Position numbers and translations under genes: made by a program. Shown here piece by piece: positions 9,063 through 17,059 of a DNA stretch of 64,000 nucleotides (the stretch's first letter is position 1; every line of letters begins with the position of its first letter). Location of the stretch: the NCBI GenBank assembly GCA_963664465.2, contig CAXXSU010000006.1:124001-188000 (forward strand). The letters are read 5' to 3'. The notes beneath the pieces are model-generated. The model did no database searches and was not told the DNA's origin. It saw only the letters and a list, made by a program, of their open reading frames with translations. The DNA comes from CAVOAK01 sp963664465. Its GTDB lineage: Bacteria; Pseudomonadota; Alphaproteobacteria; UBA8366; CAVOAK01.

Positions 9063-10955
9063 CTAGAGCGCCGCCGCGCTGACCGACTCGAGCGCCTCGT
9101 TTGCCTCCAACCAACGCGCTTCCGCGTTGTTGAAGGCTTTCTCGATCTCAGCCCGCTGCTTCATAAGATCGGTCATGGTCAGATTTTTCGACGGCCCGTC
9201 ATAGCTCTTCGGGTCGTACAGGGCGCGATCGATATCGCTGCGCAGCGCGGCCAACCGCTCGAGCTTTCGTTCGGCATTCGACACCGCCTTGCGCAGCACC
9301 TTCGTCTGTTCGCGCTCCTTGGCCGCAAGCCGACGTTCTTCCTTACGGTTTAGTTTAGGGCCGGCTTGGCGGTCAGCCTTGCTGTTGCCGTTCGAGCCAC
9401 CCAGCACCAATTTGCGATACTCGTCCAGCGTCCCGGCGAAATCGTTGGCGCAACCATCTTCGAGGACAATCAGCCGGTCAGCCGTCAACCCCAGCAGATG
9501 CCGGTCATGGCTGACGATAATGACGGCACCGCTGTATTCGTTCAGCGCCCGGACCAGCGCCTCGCGCGCGTCGACATCGAGATGGTTTGTCGGCTCGTCG
9601 AGGATCAGCAGATGCGGTGCATCGCGGGTGATCAGGGCAAGCGACAAACGCGCCCGCTCGCCGCCGGACAGATGGGCGACCGAGAGTTCGGCCTTATCGC
9701 CGGAGAACCCGAAGCGCCCGAGCTGCGCGCGCACGGCGCCTGGTTTGGCATCGGGCATCAAACGCGTCATGTGCTGGATCGGCGTCCCCTCGGTGCCCAA
9801 TTCCTCGACCTGGTGCTGGCCAAAGTAGCCGACACGCAGCTTGCCGCTGGCGGTCATCGAACCGGCCATGGTCTGCAATCGCCGCGACAGCAGACGCGCG
9901 AGCGTGGTCTTGCCGTTGCCGTTGCGGCCGAGAAATGCGATCCGGTCGTCGGGATCGAGGCGCAGGTTGAGATTGCTCAAGACCGGTGTGTCATCGGCGT
10001 AACCGACCGCCGCATCGTCCAGAACGATCAGCGGCGGCCGTAGTTTAGTTGGATTTGGAAAATGGAACACAAGGGTTGGATCTACGATGGCCGCCGAGAT
10101 CGGCTGCATACGCGCCAGAGCCTTGAGGCGGCTTTGCGCCTGCCTCGCGGAATGAGCCTTGTAGCGCCAGCGGTCGACGAATGTCTGTAGCTGCGCCCGC
10201 TGGCGGTCCTGCTTGACGCGCATCGACTCGACCTGCGCCAGGCGTTCGCTGCGTTGGCGCTCGAAGGCGTCGTAGCCGCCGCTGTACAGCGTGAGCCTGC
10301 CAGACTCCAAATGCAGGATCTGGTCGACGACGTTGTTCAGCAAGTCGCGTTCGTGACTGATCACCAGGACCGTGCCGCGATAGGCCTTCAAGAAGGATTC
10401 GATCCAGATCGTGGCTTCAAGATCGAGATGGTTGCTCGGCTCATCCAGCAGCAACAGCTCGGGTCCGGAATACAACAACTCGGCCAAGGCCACGCGCATG
10501 CGCCAGCCGCCGGAAAAACCGTCGAGCGGGCGATGCTGGGCCGCCTCGTCGAAACCAAGACCAGCCAATATGCGGGCCGCGCGCGCCGGCGCGGAATGGG
10601 CCTCGATGGTATTCAGGCGCTCATGAATTTCGCTGATGCGATGTCCGTCGGTCGCCTGGTCGGCCTCGGCCATCAGTCGCGCGCGTTCCTTATAGGCCGC
10701 CAGCACCCGATCGAACGGCGAGTCACCGCCGCCCGGCGCCTCCTGGGCGATGTAGCCGATCCGCATATGGCGCGCTGTCTCGACGCTGCCGCCATCGGCG
10801 TCCAACACGCCCGCCACGACCTTCATCAAGGTCGATTTGCCGGCCCCATTGCGGCCAATCAGCCCAACGCGGCTCTTGGTCGGGATCGAGGCGGTCGCGC
10901 GGTCCAGGATCACCTTGCCGCCGAGCCGCACCGTTATGTTGGATATCGTCAACAT
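9063..10955 (-). CDS. ABC-F family ATP-binding cassette protein
   Basis: A 630-residue soluble protein with two ATPase cassettes and no membrane segments. The first cassette has Walker A GRNGAGKST, signature FSGGW and LLLLDEPSNHLD. The second has GRNGNGKTT, LSGGERARLSL and LILDEPTNHLD. Between them is the ABC-F linker rich in Arg, Gln and Lys, and a charged coiled-coil C-terminus follows (ERKLERLAALRSDIDRAL). ABC-F proteins act on the ribosome; this domain layout is like Uup/YheS rather than EttA. The start at 10955 (MLTISNITVRLGG) is preferred over 10979 because the domain begins there. Its upstream region abuts the left repeat of the putative island at 11093. Confidence 0.92.
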   Translation of the reverse strand: MLTISNITVRLGGKVILDRATASIPTKSRVGLIGRNGAGKSTLMKVVAGVLDADGGSVETARHMRIGYIAQEAPGGGDSPFDRVLAAYKERARLMAEADQATDGHRISEIHERLNTIEAHSAPARAARILAGLGFDEAAQHRPLDGFSGGWRMRVALAELLYSGPELLLLDEPSNHLDLEATIWIESFLKAYRGTVLVISHERDLLNNVVDQILHLESGRLTLYSGGYDAFERQRSERLAQVESMRVKQDRQRAQLQTFVDRWRYKAHSARQAQSRLKALARMQPISAAIVDPTLVFHFPNPTKLRPPLIVLDDAAVGYADDTPVLSNLNLRLDPDDRIAFLGRNGNGKTTLARLLSRRLQTMAGSMTASGKLRVGYFGQHQVEELGTEGTPIQHMTRLMPDAKPGAVRAQLGRFGFSGDKAELSVAHLSGGERARLSLALITRDAPHLLILDEPTNHLDVDAREALVRALNEYSGAVIIVSHDRHLLGLTADRLIVLEDGCANDFAGTLDEYRKLVLGGSNGNSKADRQAGPKLNRKEERRLAAKEREQTKVLRKAVSNAERKLERLAALRSDIDRALYDPKSYDGPSKNLTMTDLMKQRAEIEKAFNNAEARWLEANEALESVSAAAL

Positions 10956-11092
10956 GGCGCGGCTGATAACACGACCCAAGGTCTACGTCAGCAGTCTCGG
11001 AGTTATCTGGGCTATTCCATAGGTACGGATCAGCCGATCTTCAGGCGAGAGATCGCGCGGGGACCCAGGAGCCCATCAAGCTATGGTCTTCG

Positions 11093-11116
11093 TGAAAAGT
11101 GGCGTCCCCTAGGGGA
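11093..11116 (-). repeat. Left attachment-site-like repeat (copy of tRNA-Glu 3' end)
   Basis: A perfect 24-bp copy of 17036-17059. It contains the acceptor-stem/T-arm end of the tRNA (GGCGTCCCCTAGGGGA) but no rest of the tRNA, so it is not itself a tRNA gene. It is in the same orientation as the tRNA copy, as expected of attL/attR. Confidence 0.75.
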
Positions 11117-11129
11117 CGCGCGGCCTTAT

Positions 11130-11201
11130 GTCCGAAATAACCCCGAAAGCGGACCTTCTTGAGGATGGCCATTCATGTCTGCTTGTGACCCAAAGCGGAC
11201 A
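11130..11201. repeat. Two GTCCGCTT-type palindromic repeats (left end of island)
   Basis: The better unit, 11176-11201, reads TGTCTGCTT, a GTGACCC loop, then AAGCGGACA, giving a near-perfect stem-loop. A more degenerate unit is at 11130-11154 (GTCCG...AAGCGGAC). The same motif recurs at 14443-15011 and 16789-16860. Confidence 0.75.
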
Positions 11202-11239
11202 TTTGAAACAAACACTTCAGAATGAAGGGTTTAGCAGAA

Positions 11240-12278
11240 ATAGAGTATCCTATTCGCTCTCGTAGTGCCTAGATCTGGGGGGCAGGGCTGGGTCTGCCCC
11301 CGACGAGCTTCTTGTATGGCACGGGCTCCAGTTGCACTGCTTGCTGGAGGAGTCGATAGAACAGGAGGCCGCGAGCTTTGGATCGGCGGCGATTGAAGCG
11401 GAACGTGAACTCGTCCAGATAGTAATCAAGCTGGGAGGCGCTAATAGCCCCATGGTGAATACCCAGCCACCACCGATCAAGGAGGCCGGCTACCCGATGA
11501 ACTTGGGGCATGACAATGTGGGCTGGGTCGCCGCTGGCGGAAATATTTTTCGGCTGGTGTTCGAAGCCGACTCCCGTGAGACCGTTGTAGGCTCGCCAGC
11601 CATCGGTTCGAATCGTTGCTCCCGGGCACACAGCCGTTTGGACGAAAGGAATGAGGCTCTCGGCGGATGCGTCCTCGACACGCGCCATGCGGATACGACC
11701 GGTGCCCCGACCCCGGATTTCGGCGGCAATCGCGACAATCGATTTCTTGTTTGTTTTCCGCCCCGTAACGCCAACCTCCCGGCCGCCCACATAGGTTTCG
11801 TCGACCTCGACCTCGCCATTCAGAAGCTCTCTGCCCGGTCGAACCATGGCCCGGCGCAGCTTATGGAGCCATGTCCAAGCCGTTTGATAACCGCCCAGGC
11901 CGAGTATTCGTTGAACCCCAAGCGCACTGACGCCGTGCTTCTGATTCGTCACATACCACATCGCCTGGAACCAAAGCCGCAACGGTTTCCGCGTACCCTC
12001 GAAGATCGTCCCCGCGGTCGGCGACGTCTGACGTTGGCATCCCGCACATCGCTGTTGGCCCCTGGCCGTCACCCACGCCTCGGTTCCCCCGCAGGCCGGA
12101 CACCGAAACCCGGCAGGCCAACGGACACGCCGAAGAAAATCCGCACAGGCGGCCTCAGAAGCGAACCAGTCGTCAAATTCCATAAGCGTGCGAGGGTAAT
12201 CGATCCCGCCAACGGGATGGGCAGTATTCTCGGCCATCACAACATCTTGCCACTACGAGAGCGAATAGGATACCCTAT
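11240..12278 (-). mobile_element. IS1595-family insertion sequence, copy 1 (1039 bp, complete)
   Basis: The element is bounded by inverted repeats of about 28 bp beginning ATAGRGTATCCTATTCGCTC, with one mismatch at the left end (GAG for GGG). It is flanked by the 8-bp duplication TAGCAGAA at 11232-11239 and 12279-12286, the duplication size known for the family. It encodes a single transposase on the minus strand and no passenger. An apparently identical copy in opposite orientation lies at 40605-41643, so transposition is recent. Confidence 0.95.
11269..12240 (-). CDS. IS1595-family transposase, copy 1
   Basis: A 323-residue transposase identical at the protein level to the one at 40643-41614. 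The N-terminus has a zinc-ribbon (CPACGG...CAGC), followed by the ISXO2-type DDE nuclease domain: first acidic residue in EVDETYVGG, second in IRTDGWRAYNGL, and the C-terminal helix region around GIHHGAIS and DEFTFRFNRRRSK. The gene nearly fills the element. A long antisense frame across it (11332-12450) is a shadow. Confidence 0.95.
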   Translation of the reverse strand: MMAENTAHPVGGIDYPRTLMEFDDWFASEAACADFLRRVRWPAGFRCPACGGTEAWVTARGQQRCAGCQRQTSPTAGTIFEGTRKPLRLWFQAMWYVTNQKHGVSALGVQRILGLGGYQTAWTWLHKLRRAMVRPGRELLNGEVEVDETYVGGREVGVTGRKTNKKSIVAIAAEIRGRGTGRIRMARVEDASAESLIPFVQTAVCPGATIRTDGWRAYNGLTGVGFEHQPKNISASGDPAHIVMPQVHRVAGLLDRWWLGIHHGAISASQLDYYLDEFTFRFNRRRSKARGLLFYRLLQQAVQLEPVPYKKLVGGRPSPAPQI

Positions 12279-12368
12279 TAGCAGAATAATGGTGAGAAAT
12301 CTGGAAGAACCAAGCTATTGGAGGGTGTCTTTGATGTCTTCTGAGCCATTTATTTCATGGCATCGACC

Positions 12369-13466
12369 TTATTTATACCGTTTGAACAAATCATGCAGGT
12401 TCTCGGCGAGATACGCGTTGATATATGCAACGTCGTATTCCGTTAAGTAATCCGAATACCCGCCCACCTTGCCTCTACGTATCTTAAATCCTTCCGGGTC
12501 GCCATCCTCTGGGGGTTTTAGCCGGATGTTGTTGAGCACATTGGTTTCCTCCAGCCTACGCATATTGTCGAACCGACCGTAATCAATCACTTCGTCGATG
12601 AAATTCGCGTTACGTTCTGGCCAATCGAGGAACCCGATGACGTCCATAAGTACCTTCTTGGTGTCTGTGCTCATGTCCTCGTAACTGACAAGGAGAAACG
12701 CCTCCGACAAATCGCGGTTCTCAGCCCAAACATTATAGAAAGATACCAGGCTGCCCAAACCTCCAATGCGATGCCGGATAAATTCAGAAAGATCGCCGTG
12801 AAAATCTGCGTCGTTGGCTAACTTTTTGTCGCCCCGTTTTGTGTATTGGAAATAGTAGGAGACCAATACATCGCGCGGATCTCGGACGAGAAAAATAACC
12901 TTCTTGTCTGCATAAGCTTGTTTGTTGGTAAAGATTTTTTCAGCAGGCTTCCAGTGGGGGTAGTCGTCGTGAGTGACCTCCAGAGAGCAGAAATTCGGAT
13001 CTTTCTGGGTAAGACTTAGAACATTTAGCGGATCGGCCTCTTTGTCTTCACCGATCACATATTTTCCGAGGAGCGCCCGCAACCATGTCCGCCCGCATTT
13101 CGGATAAGAGAGCAAAAATGCGTCCACGTCCTGGAACAACAGGTATTGGAAAAAAAGGGTTTCCCAAAAGTTATTTTGATTGCCTAGGTCCTGCTGAATC
13201 AGGAGGTCGCGCAGAAAGTCGTAGTTCGACAGTTCGGGCTTCAAAGACAGGGCCTTGTTGATAGCCGAGGCGCCGATCTCGGCGCTTCCGGCGTTGCAGT
13301 GGCAAAGCCCAAATAAAAATAATGCCTCAACGTTATTGGCATCCCCTTCCAGGATATTCGCGCAGGCCAGCCCCGCGGAATTGTGGTCCTTCCGCCGATA
13401 ATCGGCGACAATCTGTTGAAATCTTTGATCCATCTTGTGGAGCGCCTTCAAACTTGCTCCGTACAT
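12369..13466 (-). CDS. TPR-containing sulfotransferase family protein
   Basis: The product is 365 residues if it starts at the ATG at 13466, or 354 from 13433 (MDQRFQQIVADYRR, with a better ribosome-binding site). The N-terminal 80 residues form a tetratricopeptide-like helical segment (GDANNVEALFLFGLCHCNAG). The rest is a PAPS-dependent sulfotransferase domain: 5'-phosphosulfate loop YPKCGRTWL (about residues 121-129), 3'-phosphate motif FLVRDPRDVLVSYY, and RRGKVGGYSDYLT near the end. Base composition is visibly more AT-rich than neighbours, suggesting transfer. The frame stays open into the IS at 13496, but that extension is IS antisense sequence. The acceptor, perhaps a surface glycan, is unknown. 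Confidence 0.85.
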   Translation of the reverse strand: MYGASLKALHKMDQRFQQIVADYRRKDHNSAGLACANILEGDANNVEALFLFGLCHCNAGSAEIGASAINKALSLKPELSNYDFLRDLLIQQDLGNQNNFWETLFFQYLLFQDVDAFLLSYPKCGRTWLRALLGKYVIGEDKEADPLNVLSLTQKDPNFCSLEVTHDDYPHWKPAEKIFTNKQAYADKKVIFLVRDPRDVLVSYYFQYTKRGDKKLANDADFHGDLSEFIRHRIGGLGSLVSFYNVWAENRDLSEAFLLVSYEDMSTDTKKVLMDVIGFLDWPERNANFIDEVIDYGRFDNMRRLEETNVLNNIRLKPPEDGDPEGFKIRRGKVGGYSDYLTEYDVAYINAYLAENLHDLFKRYK

Positions 13467-13495
13467 ATACAATGAAGTTAAGAGTCTGTTTCTAG

Positions 13496-14339
13496 GGTCC
13501 GGACTCATTACAGCCACCAGATGACGGCGGCGGCAAGGGCGATTGCGGCGATGAAGTTTTTGATGTTGCGGTCGAAGCGGGTGGCTATACGGCGCCAGTC
13601 CTTGAGGCGGCAAAACATGCGCTCGATGATGTTGCGCTGCCTGTAGACGGTCTTGTCATAATGGTATTGGACCTTGCGGTTCTTGCGCGGTGGGATGACG
13701 GCCGTGGTTCCACGTTCTGCCAGCCAGTCGCGCAGGGCTTTGCTGTCATAGCCCTTGTCGGCGACGAGTTCGGCGGCGGGCGGCATGGCTTCGATACAGC
13801 GCTGGGCGACCTTGCAATCATGGACGTTTCCTGGTGTCAGGAGCAGGACGAGGGGCCTGCCTTTCGCATCGCAGACAGCGTGGAGCTTGGTGTTGCGGCC
13901 CCCCTTGGTGCGGCCGATGCCATGGGCCAAGGCCCCCCTTTTCCGCCGCCGGCGCAGCGATGAACCTTGATGCAGGTTGAATCGATGAACAGCCGGTCGG
14001 GGGCGTCTTCGCCGCCCGCCAGCGCGCTGAATATCCGTTCCCAGATGCCGCGCTCCGCCCAGCGTACAAAGCGGTTGTAGAGCGTCTTCTTCGGTCCGTA
14101 GACCTCACGCGGACAGTCGGCCCAGCGCCCGCCATTCCTCAGGGCATGGACGATCCCGCTCAGCACCCGGCGATCGTCAACGCGCGCCATGCCGCGCGTA
14201 TCCGTCGGCAAAAGCGGCCCAATCCGAGCCCATTGCGCATCCGAAAACCAAAAGAAATCCGACATTTCCATCGCCTCCTCGCTGGAAACAATGAATCATG
14301 CCAGCCCCGCTTTGGGAATCCCCTTAATGGGTCCGGACC
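13496..14339 (-). mobile_element. IS5-family (IS427-like) insertion sequence, 844 bp
   Basis: The terminal inverted repeats are GGTCCGGAC(T/C)CATTA, and the target duplication is CTAG at 13492-13495 and 14340-14343. It carries two overlapping frames encoding one transposase. If the IS is removed, the sulfotransferase frame meets a TGA immediately upstream of the junction, so the insertion is 5' of that coding region rather than inside it; it probably separates the gene from its promoter. Confidence 0.93.
13508..14271 (-). CDS. IS5-family transposase, produced by -1 frameshift (OrfA + OrfB)
   Basis: OrfA runs from 14271 to 13837 (144 codons) and holds the N-terminal DUF4096-like region (FFWFSDAQWARIGPLLP) and the first catalytic Asp (FIDSTCIKVH). 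OrfB runs from 13930 to 13508 (140 codons) and holds the remaining DDE core (LVADKGYDSKALRDWL; NIIERMFCRLKDWRRIATR). The frames overlap around an A-rich then G-rich run (GGAAAAGGGGGG at about 13935-13946), a plausible site for -1 programmed frameshifting as known in IS427-group elements. A true frameshift mutation cannot be excluded from sequence. Confidence 0.88.
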
Positions 14340-14462
14340 CTAGTTCATCATAACTTATACAATCCGCGTTAACGAACTGCTCTCGGCTAATGGTTACACA
14401 TCTAACGTCTTTGGTTGGGGATTGCTTCGGAGCGATCTCGAATGTCCGCTTGTGGCTATAAA

Positions 14463-14514
14463 CGGACGTTCGGTGAGACGGTCAAATAGGTCCGCTCTTG
14501 CCCTGAAAGCGGAC
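14463..14514 (+). repeat. 52-bp direct repeat, left copy
   Basis: It matches 16808-16859 with a single mismatch (CCCTGAAAGC versus CCCTGCAAGC). The repeats are direct and flank the small ORF and the amidase gene. Each contains one palindrome unit. Confidence 0.9.
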
Positions 14515-14535
14515 CTAAGTTAGGCACAGCGCCTA

Positions 14536-14757
14536 TCAATTGGCGAGCATTTCCAATGCAGCCCGGCGTTCTCCTGGCTTCAATCTAAGAAACAGCGTGC
14601 GGGCTTTCTTGATGTCTTGTTCGGAACCGCTCTCGGCGGCCACCTTGAGGGCAACCGCAGTAAAATGATCCGGCCCACAGATGAAAGCCAAAGCTTTAGC
14701 CAAGCGCCCCATGGCGGCATGGTCGATCTTTGTCTCTTCCACTTGGGAATCCCCCAA
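14536..14757 (-). CDS. Small hypothetical protein (73 aa)
   Basis: The product is predicted largely helical (MGRLAKALAFICGPDHFTAV, then SEQDIKKARTLFLRLKPGE and RRAALEMLAN). The amino-acid composition and amphipathic pattern look like a real protein rather than a shadow, and no longer frame competes on the other strand. No signal peptide, membrane segment or known motif is evident. It lies between the IS5-type element and the amidase, inside the 52-bp direct repeats. Confidence 0.45.
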   Translation of the reverse strand: MGDSQVEETKIDHAAMGRLAKALAFICGPDHFTAVALKVAAESGSEQDIKKARTLFLRLKPGERRAALEMLAN

Positions 14758-15105
14758 AGCATCAGCCTGATTGGTCGCGTCGATCTGTATCAGGCATGGA
14801 CCACTAGCAACTCAACTCGGCCATTGACTGGTCCAGTTGCCATGTTAAACGAAAAGGGCCTTGAGGGAAGGTTTGATCCGACTTGAATCCTTATGTCCGC
14901 TTATGGCTATAAGCGGACCATTATCGTGAACGCCAGAAAGGTCTGCTTACCCGCCTAAAGCGGTAATCCAAAGTACGTGGCTCGAACCTCCGCTTGTGAC
15001 CCAAAGCGGATATCGAACGCGATGATCGCCCCTTCGGATGAATAGCAAAACAAGTAAGATCGAAATTGAACCGTTCAATTCAACCAAGCCGAAGGCAGGT
15101 TTGAA

Positions 15106-16596
15106 ATGCAGATAAGACTTCCCAATTCCGCCGAGTTGCAGAAGCTCGCCGAGTTATGCGGGTTCGAGTTGAGTCGCGACGAACTCAAGAGTTTCCGCGA
15201 GCTCATGAAGCCGCGTTTCGAGCACCTTCAGGAGCTTGAGACGCTGCCCGACTACCTTCCCGAGGTCAAATACCCGCGCGAGCCCGGCTACCGGCCCGAA
15301 CCCGAGGACAATCCTTACAATGCGTGGTGCCGCAAGGTCGTCGTCAAAGGCGCCGCGTCAGGGAAGCTGCAAGGCAAGCGCATCGCACTGAAGGACAACA
15401 TCATGCTGGCGCAGGTGCCAATGATGAATGGCACTTGGCTTTTTGAGGGTTATGTACCCGAGGTCGATGCGACAATTGTTACCCGAATACTTGATGCCGG
15501 CGGTGAGATCGCCGGGAAGGCGGAAACCGAATGCCTCGGCCACGGAGGAGGCGCGTCGAGCACCCACGGCGAGGTCGTCAATCCGCGCAAGCCCGGCTAT
15601 GCGACTGGCGGATCATCTTCCGGATGCGCAGCGCTGGTCGCGGCGGGCGATGTCGATATGGCCATCGGCGGCGATGCGGGTGGCTCGGTCCGCGGACCTG
15701 CCTCGTTCTGCGGCGTCTACGGCATGAAGCCAACATTCGGGCTGGTGCCCTTTACGGGGGTCAATCATTACGAGCCGACGCTCGATCACATGGGCCCGAT
15801 GACCAGCACCGTCCACGACAATGCGCTTCTGCTCGAAGTGATAGGCGGAGCGGACGGCATCGATATGCTGCAGGAAAACCGTCCGGCCGATGCCTACCTG
15901 GACACACTCGACGCTGGTGTCGAAGGCTTGAAGATCGGCGTGGTCAAAGAGGGGTTTGGTCATCCGGGAGGTGAACCCGATGTCGACGCCACGGTCCGCA
16001 GGGCAATCGACATCCTGGTGCAACTTGGCGCTGATATACACGAGGTTTCCATCCCAATGCACCGACAGTGCGGTGCTATATGGGACGGCATCGGGCCGGA
16101 AGCTTTTGCGGTCAACATGACCTTCTCCAGGGGCGCGGCGATGGGGCTGAAGGGTCTTTATGTGCCGAGCCTACTCGCCCAGTTGGCCGATTGGCCGGCG
16201 CGGGCCAATAGGCTCGATCCAGGCGTCAAGTTCGACCTGGTGCTGGGAACCTATCTCCAGGCAAATCATCGCGGACGTTTCTATGGCAAGGCGCAGAACC
16301 TGCGGCGCAAGGTCAGGCACGCCTATGAAAATGCGTTAAGCGCTTACGATCTGCTGGTCATGCCGACGAACCCCAGGAAAGCGCAGCCTTATCCGCGCGC
16401 TGACGCCGCCATGGAGGCGCAGCCAGGGCCTGCAGTTTCAGGCTCCGTAAATACCTGGGCGGCCAACCTTACAGGTCATCCGGCGATGAGCCTCCCCTGT
16501 GGCATCAGCGAGGATTTGCCGGTCGGCCTTATGCTGATGGCCAGGGACTACGACGAGGCGACCATCTATCGCGCGGCATACGCGATGGAGCAGTGA
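15106..16596 (+). CDS. Amidase signature family hydrolase
   Basis: A 496-residue enzyme with the amidase signature: catalytic Lys in IALKDNIML, cis-Ser in the Gly/Ser-rich GGSSSGCAALVA, and nucleophile Ser in GGDAGGSVRGPASFCG. The Ser-cisSer-Lys triad is therefore complete. It hydrolyses an amide, but whether the substrate is a nitrile-derived amide, an aryl amide or another compound cannot be told. The start is the ATG at 15106; the upstream sequence has no strong Shine-Dalgarno. It sits alone between 52-bp direct repeats inside the putative island, with no GatB/GatC partner nearby, so a GatA role is unlikely. Confidence 0.9.
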   Translation: MQIRLPNSAELQKLAELCGFELSRDELKSFRELMKPRFEHLQELETLPDYLPEVKYPREPGYRPEPEDNPYNAWCRKVVVKGAASGKLQGKRIALKDNIMLAQVPMMNGTWLFEGYVPEVDATIVTRILDAGGEIAGKAETECLGHGGGASSTHGEVVNPRKPGYATGGSSSGCAALVAAGDVDMAIGGDAGGSVRGPASFCGVYGMKPTFGLVPFTGVNHYEPTLDHMGPMTSTVHDNALLLEVIGGADGIDMLQENRPADAYLDTLDAGVEGLKIGVVKEGFGHPGGEPDVDATVRRAIDILVQLGADIHEVSIPMHRQCGAIWDGIGPEAFAVNMTFSRGAAMGLKGLYVPSLLAQLADWPARANRLDPGVKFDLVLGTYLQANHRGRFYGKAQNLRRKVRHAYENALSAYDLLVMPTNPRKAQPYPRADAAMEAQPGPAVSGSVNTWAANLTGHPAMSLPCGISEDLPVGLMLMARDYDEATIYRAAYAMEQ

Positions 16597-16788
16597 ACGA
16601 TGCGGGACGTCACCCCGTTCCCGAACCACTCGTTCTCGGCGGCACCAAATGCCCATCCGATTCCACGGTGGAGTTGCACCTTGATGGCGGTTTGAAGGCT
16701 TACGGTAAACCTGATTGAGCCCTGCCGCAGAGGTGCGAATATCAATGTTTTTTGGTAGGCGCCAGCAGCACCGGATAACCTAACGAAT

Positions 16789-16860
16789 GTCAGCTTCTGA
16801 CCCAAAGCGGACGTTCGGTGAGACGGTCAAATAGGTCCGCTCTTGCCCTGCAAGCGGACA
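16789..16860. repeat. Two GTCCGCTT-type palindromes (right end of island)
   Basis: Units at 16789-16812 (GTCAGCTT, loop CTGACCC, AAGCGGAC) and 16834-16860 (GGTCCGC...GCAAGCGGACA). The second is part of the right 52-bp repeat. Confidence 0.75.
16808..16859 (+). repeat. 52-bp direct repeat, right copy
   Basis: It is 51/52 identical to 14463-14514. With the left copy it delimits a segment of about 2.3 kb containing the amidase, which could be lost by homologous recombination or slippage. Confidence 0.9.
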
Positions 16861-17035
16861 TCCTTGGCGGTTCCAAAGTACGCAAAGGGCTGGCGCGGTA
16901 AGCTATACCGTAAGGAATAAAGCGGTTGCGTGCCAGTTTACGCGCCAGTTCAGCCAATGTTCCCCGGATCAGATAGTATGAATTACAAATCATATACGGC
17001 GCTGAGTATATGATTTCGCACCGTTCATTTGGCCT

Positions 17036-17059
17036 TGAAAAGTGGCGTCCCCTAGGGGA
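17036..17059 (-). repeat. Right attachment-site-like repeat (3' end of tRNA-Glu)
   Basis: It is identical to 11093-11116 and overlaps the last 17 bases of tRNA-Glu (17043-17059) plus seven bases downstream of the gene. The island would lie on the 3' side of the tRNA, leaving the tRNA functional. Confidence 0.75.

Larger units (their letters stand above)
14443..15011. repeat. Palindromic repeat cluster (about five units)
   Basis: Units lie at 14443-14467 (TGTCCGCTT...ACGGAC), 14489-14515 (GGTCCGC...AGCGGACC), 14894-14918 (TGTCCGCTT...AAGCGGAC), 14941-14964 (degenerate) and 14989-15011 (CTCCGCTTGTGACCCAAAGCGGA, written here as arms CTCCGCTT and AAGCGGA around GTGACCC). Each can fold as a hairpin with 7-9 bp arms. 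Confidence 0.75.
14344..15105. other. Gene-poor island segment with palindromes and one small ORF
   Basis: Apart from the 73-codon frame at 14536-14757, this 760-bp stretch holds five or six GTCCGCTT-type palindromes and the left copy of a 52-bp direct repeat. I see no tRNA, integrase remnant or clear terminator. The amidase promoter must lie at its right end. Confidence 0.6.
16597..17035. other. Intergenic island segment without a supported gene
   Basis: A stretch of about 440 bp between the amidase and the tRNA-side repeat. It holds two palindromes and the right 52-bp repeat copy. Short open frames here (for example 16790-16993 on the minus strand) have no recognisable features, and I see no integrase remnant. 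Confidence 0.55.
11093..17059. mobile_element. Putative integrase-less genomic island in tRNA-Glu, bounded by 24-bp direct repeats
   Basis: A 24-bp sequence beginning TGAAAAGTGGCGTCCCC occurs perfectly at 11093-11116 and at 17036-17059. The right copy is the last 17 bases of the tRNA-Glu gene plus seven bases beyond its 3' end, the classic attachment-site position for tyrosine integrases. The roughly 5.9 kb between the copies carries an IS1595 element, a low-GC sulfotransferase with an IS5-type insertion, a 73-codon orphan, an amidase and nine related palindromes, and almost no housekeeping content. No integrase or excisionase gene is visible, so it may be a decayed or trans-mobilised island. 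Seen: the repeats and content. Inferred: integration and later loss of the integrase. Confidence 0.6.

Noticed and set aside
12291..12304. GGTGAGAAATCTGG beside IS1595 copy 1, similar to the IS1380 right end at 40590-40603
   Set aside because: Only 13 of 14 bases match, with no partner end or transposase remnant nearby, so chance similarity cannot be excluded.
11332..12450. A 372-codon rightward frame across IS1595
   Set aside because: It is the antisense of the transposase; the same shadow occurs at the second copy.
12369..13613. A 414-codon sulfotransferase with an Arg/His-rich N-terminus
   Set aside because: The first 36 or so residues are antisense IS5-type transposase sequence; the true gene starts at 13466 or 13433.
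16790..16993. A possible integrase remnant in the island's right end
   Set aside because: The short frame shows no tyrosine- or serine-recombinase motif.
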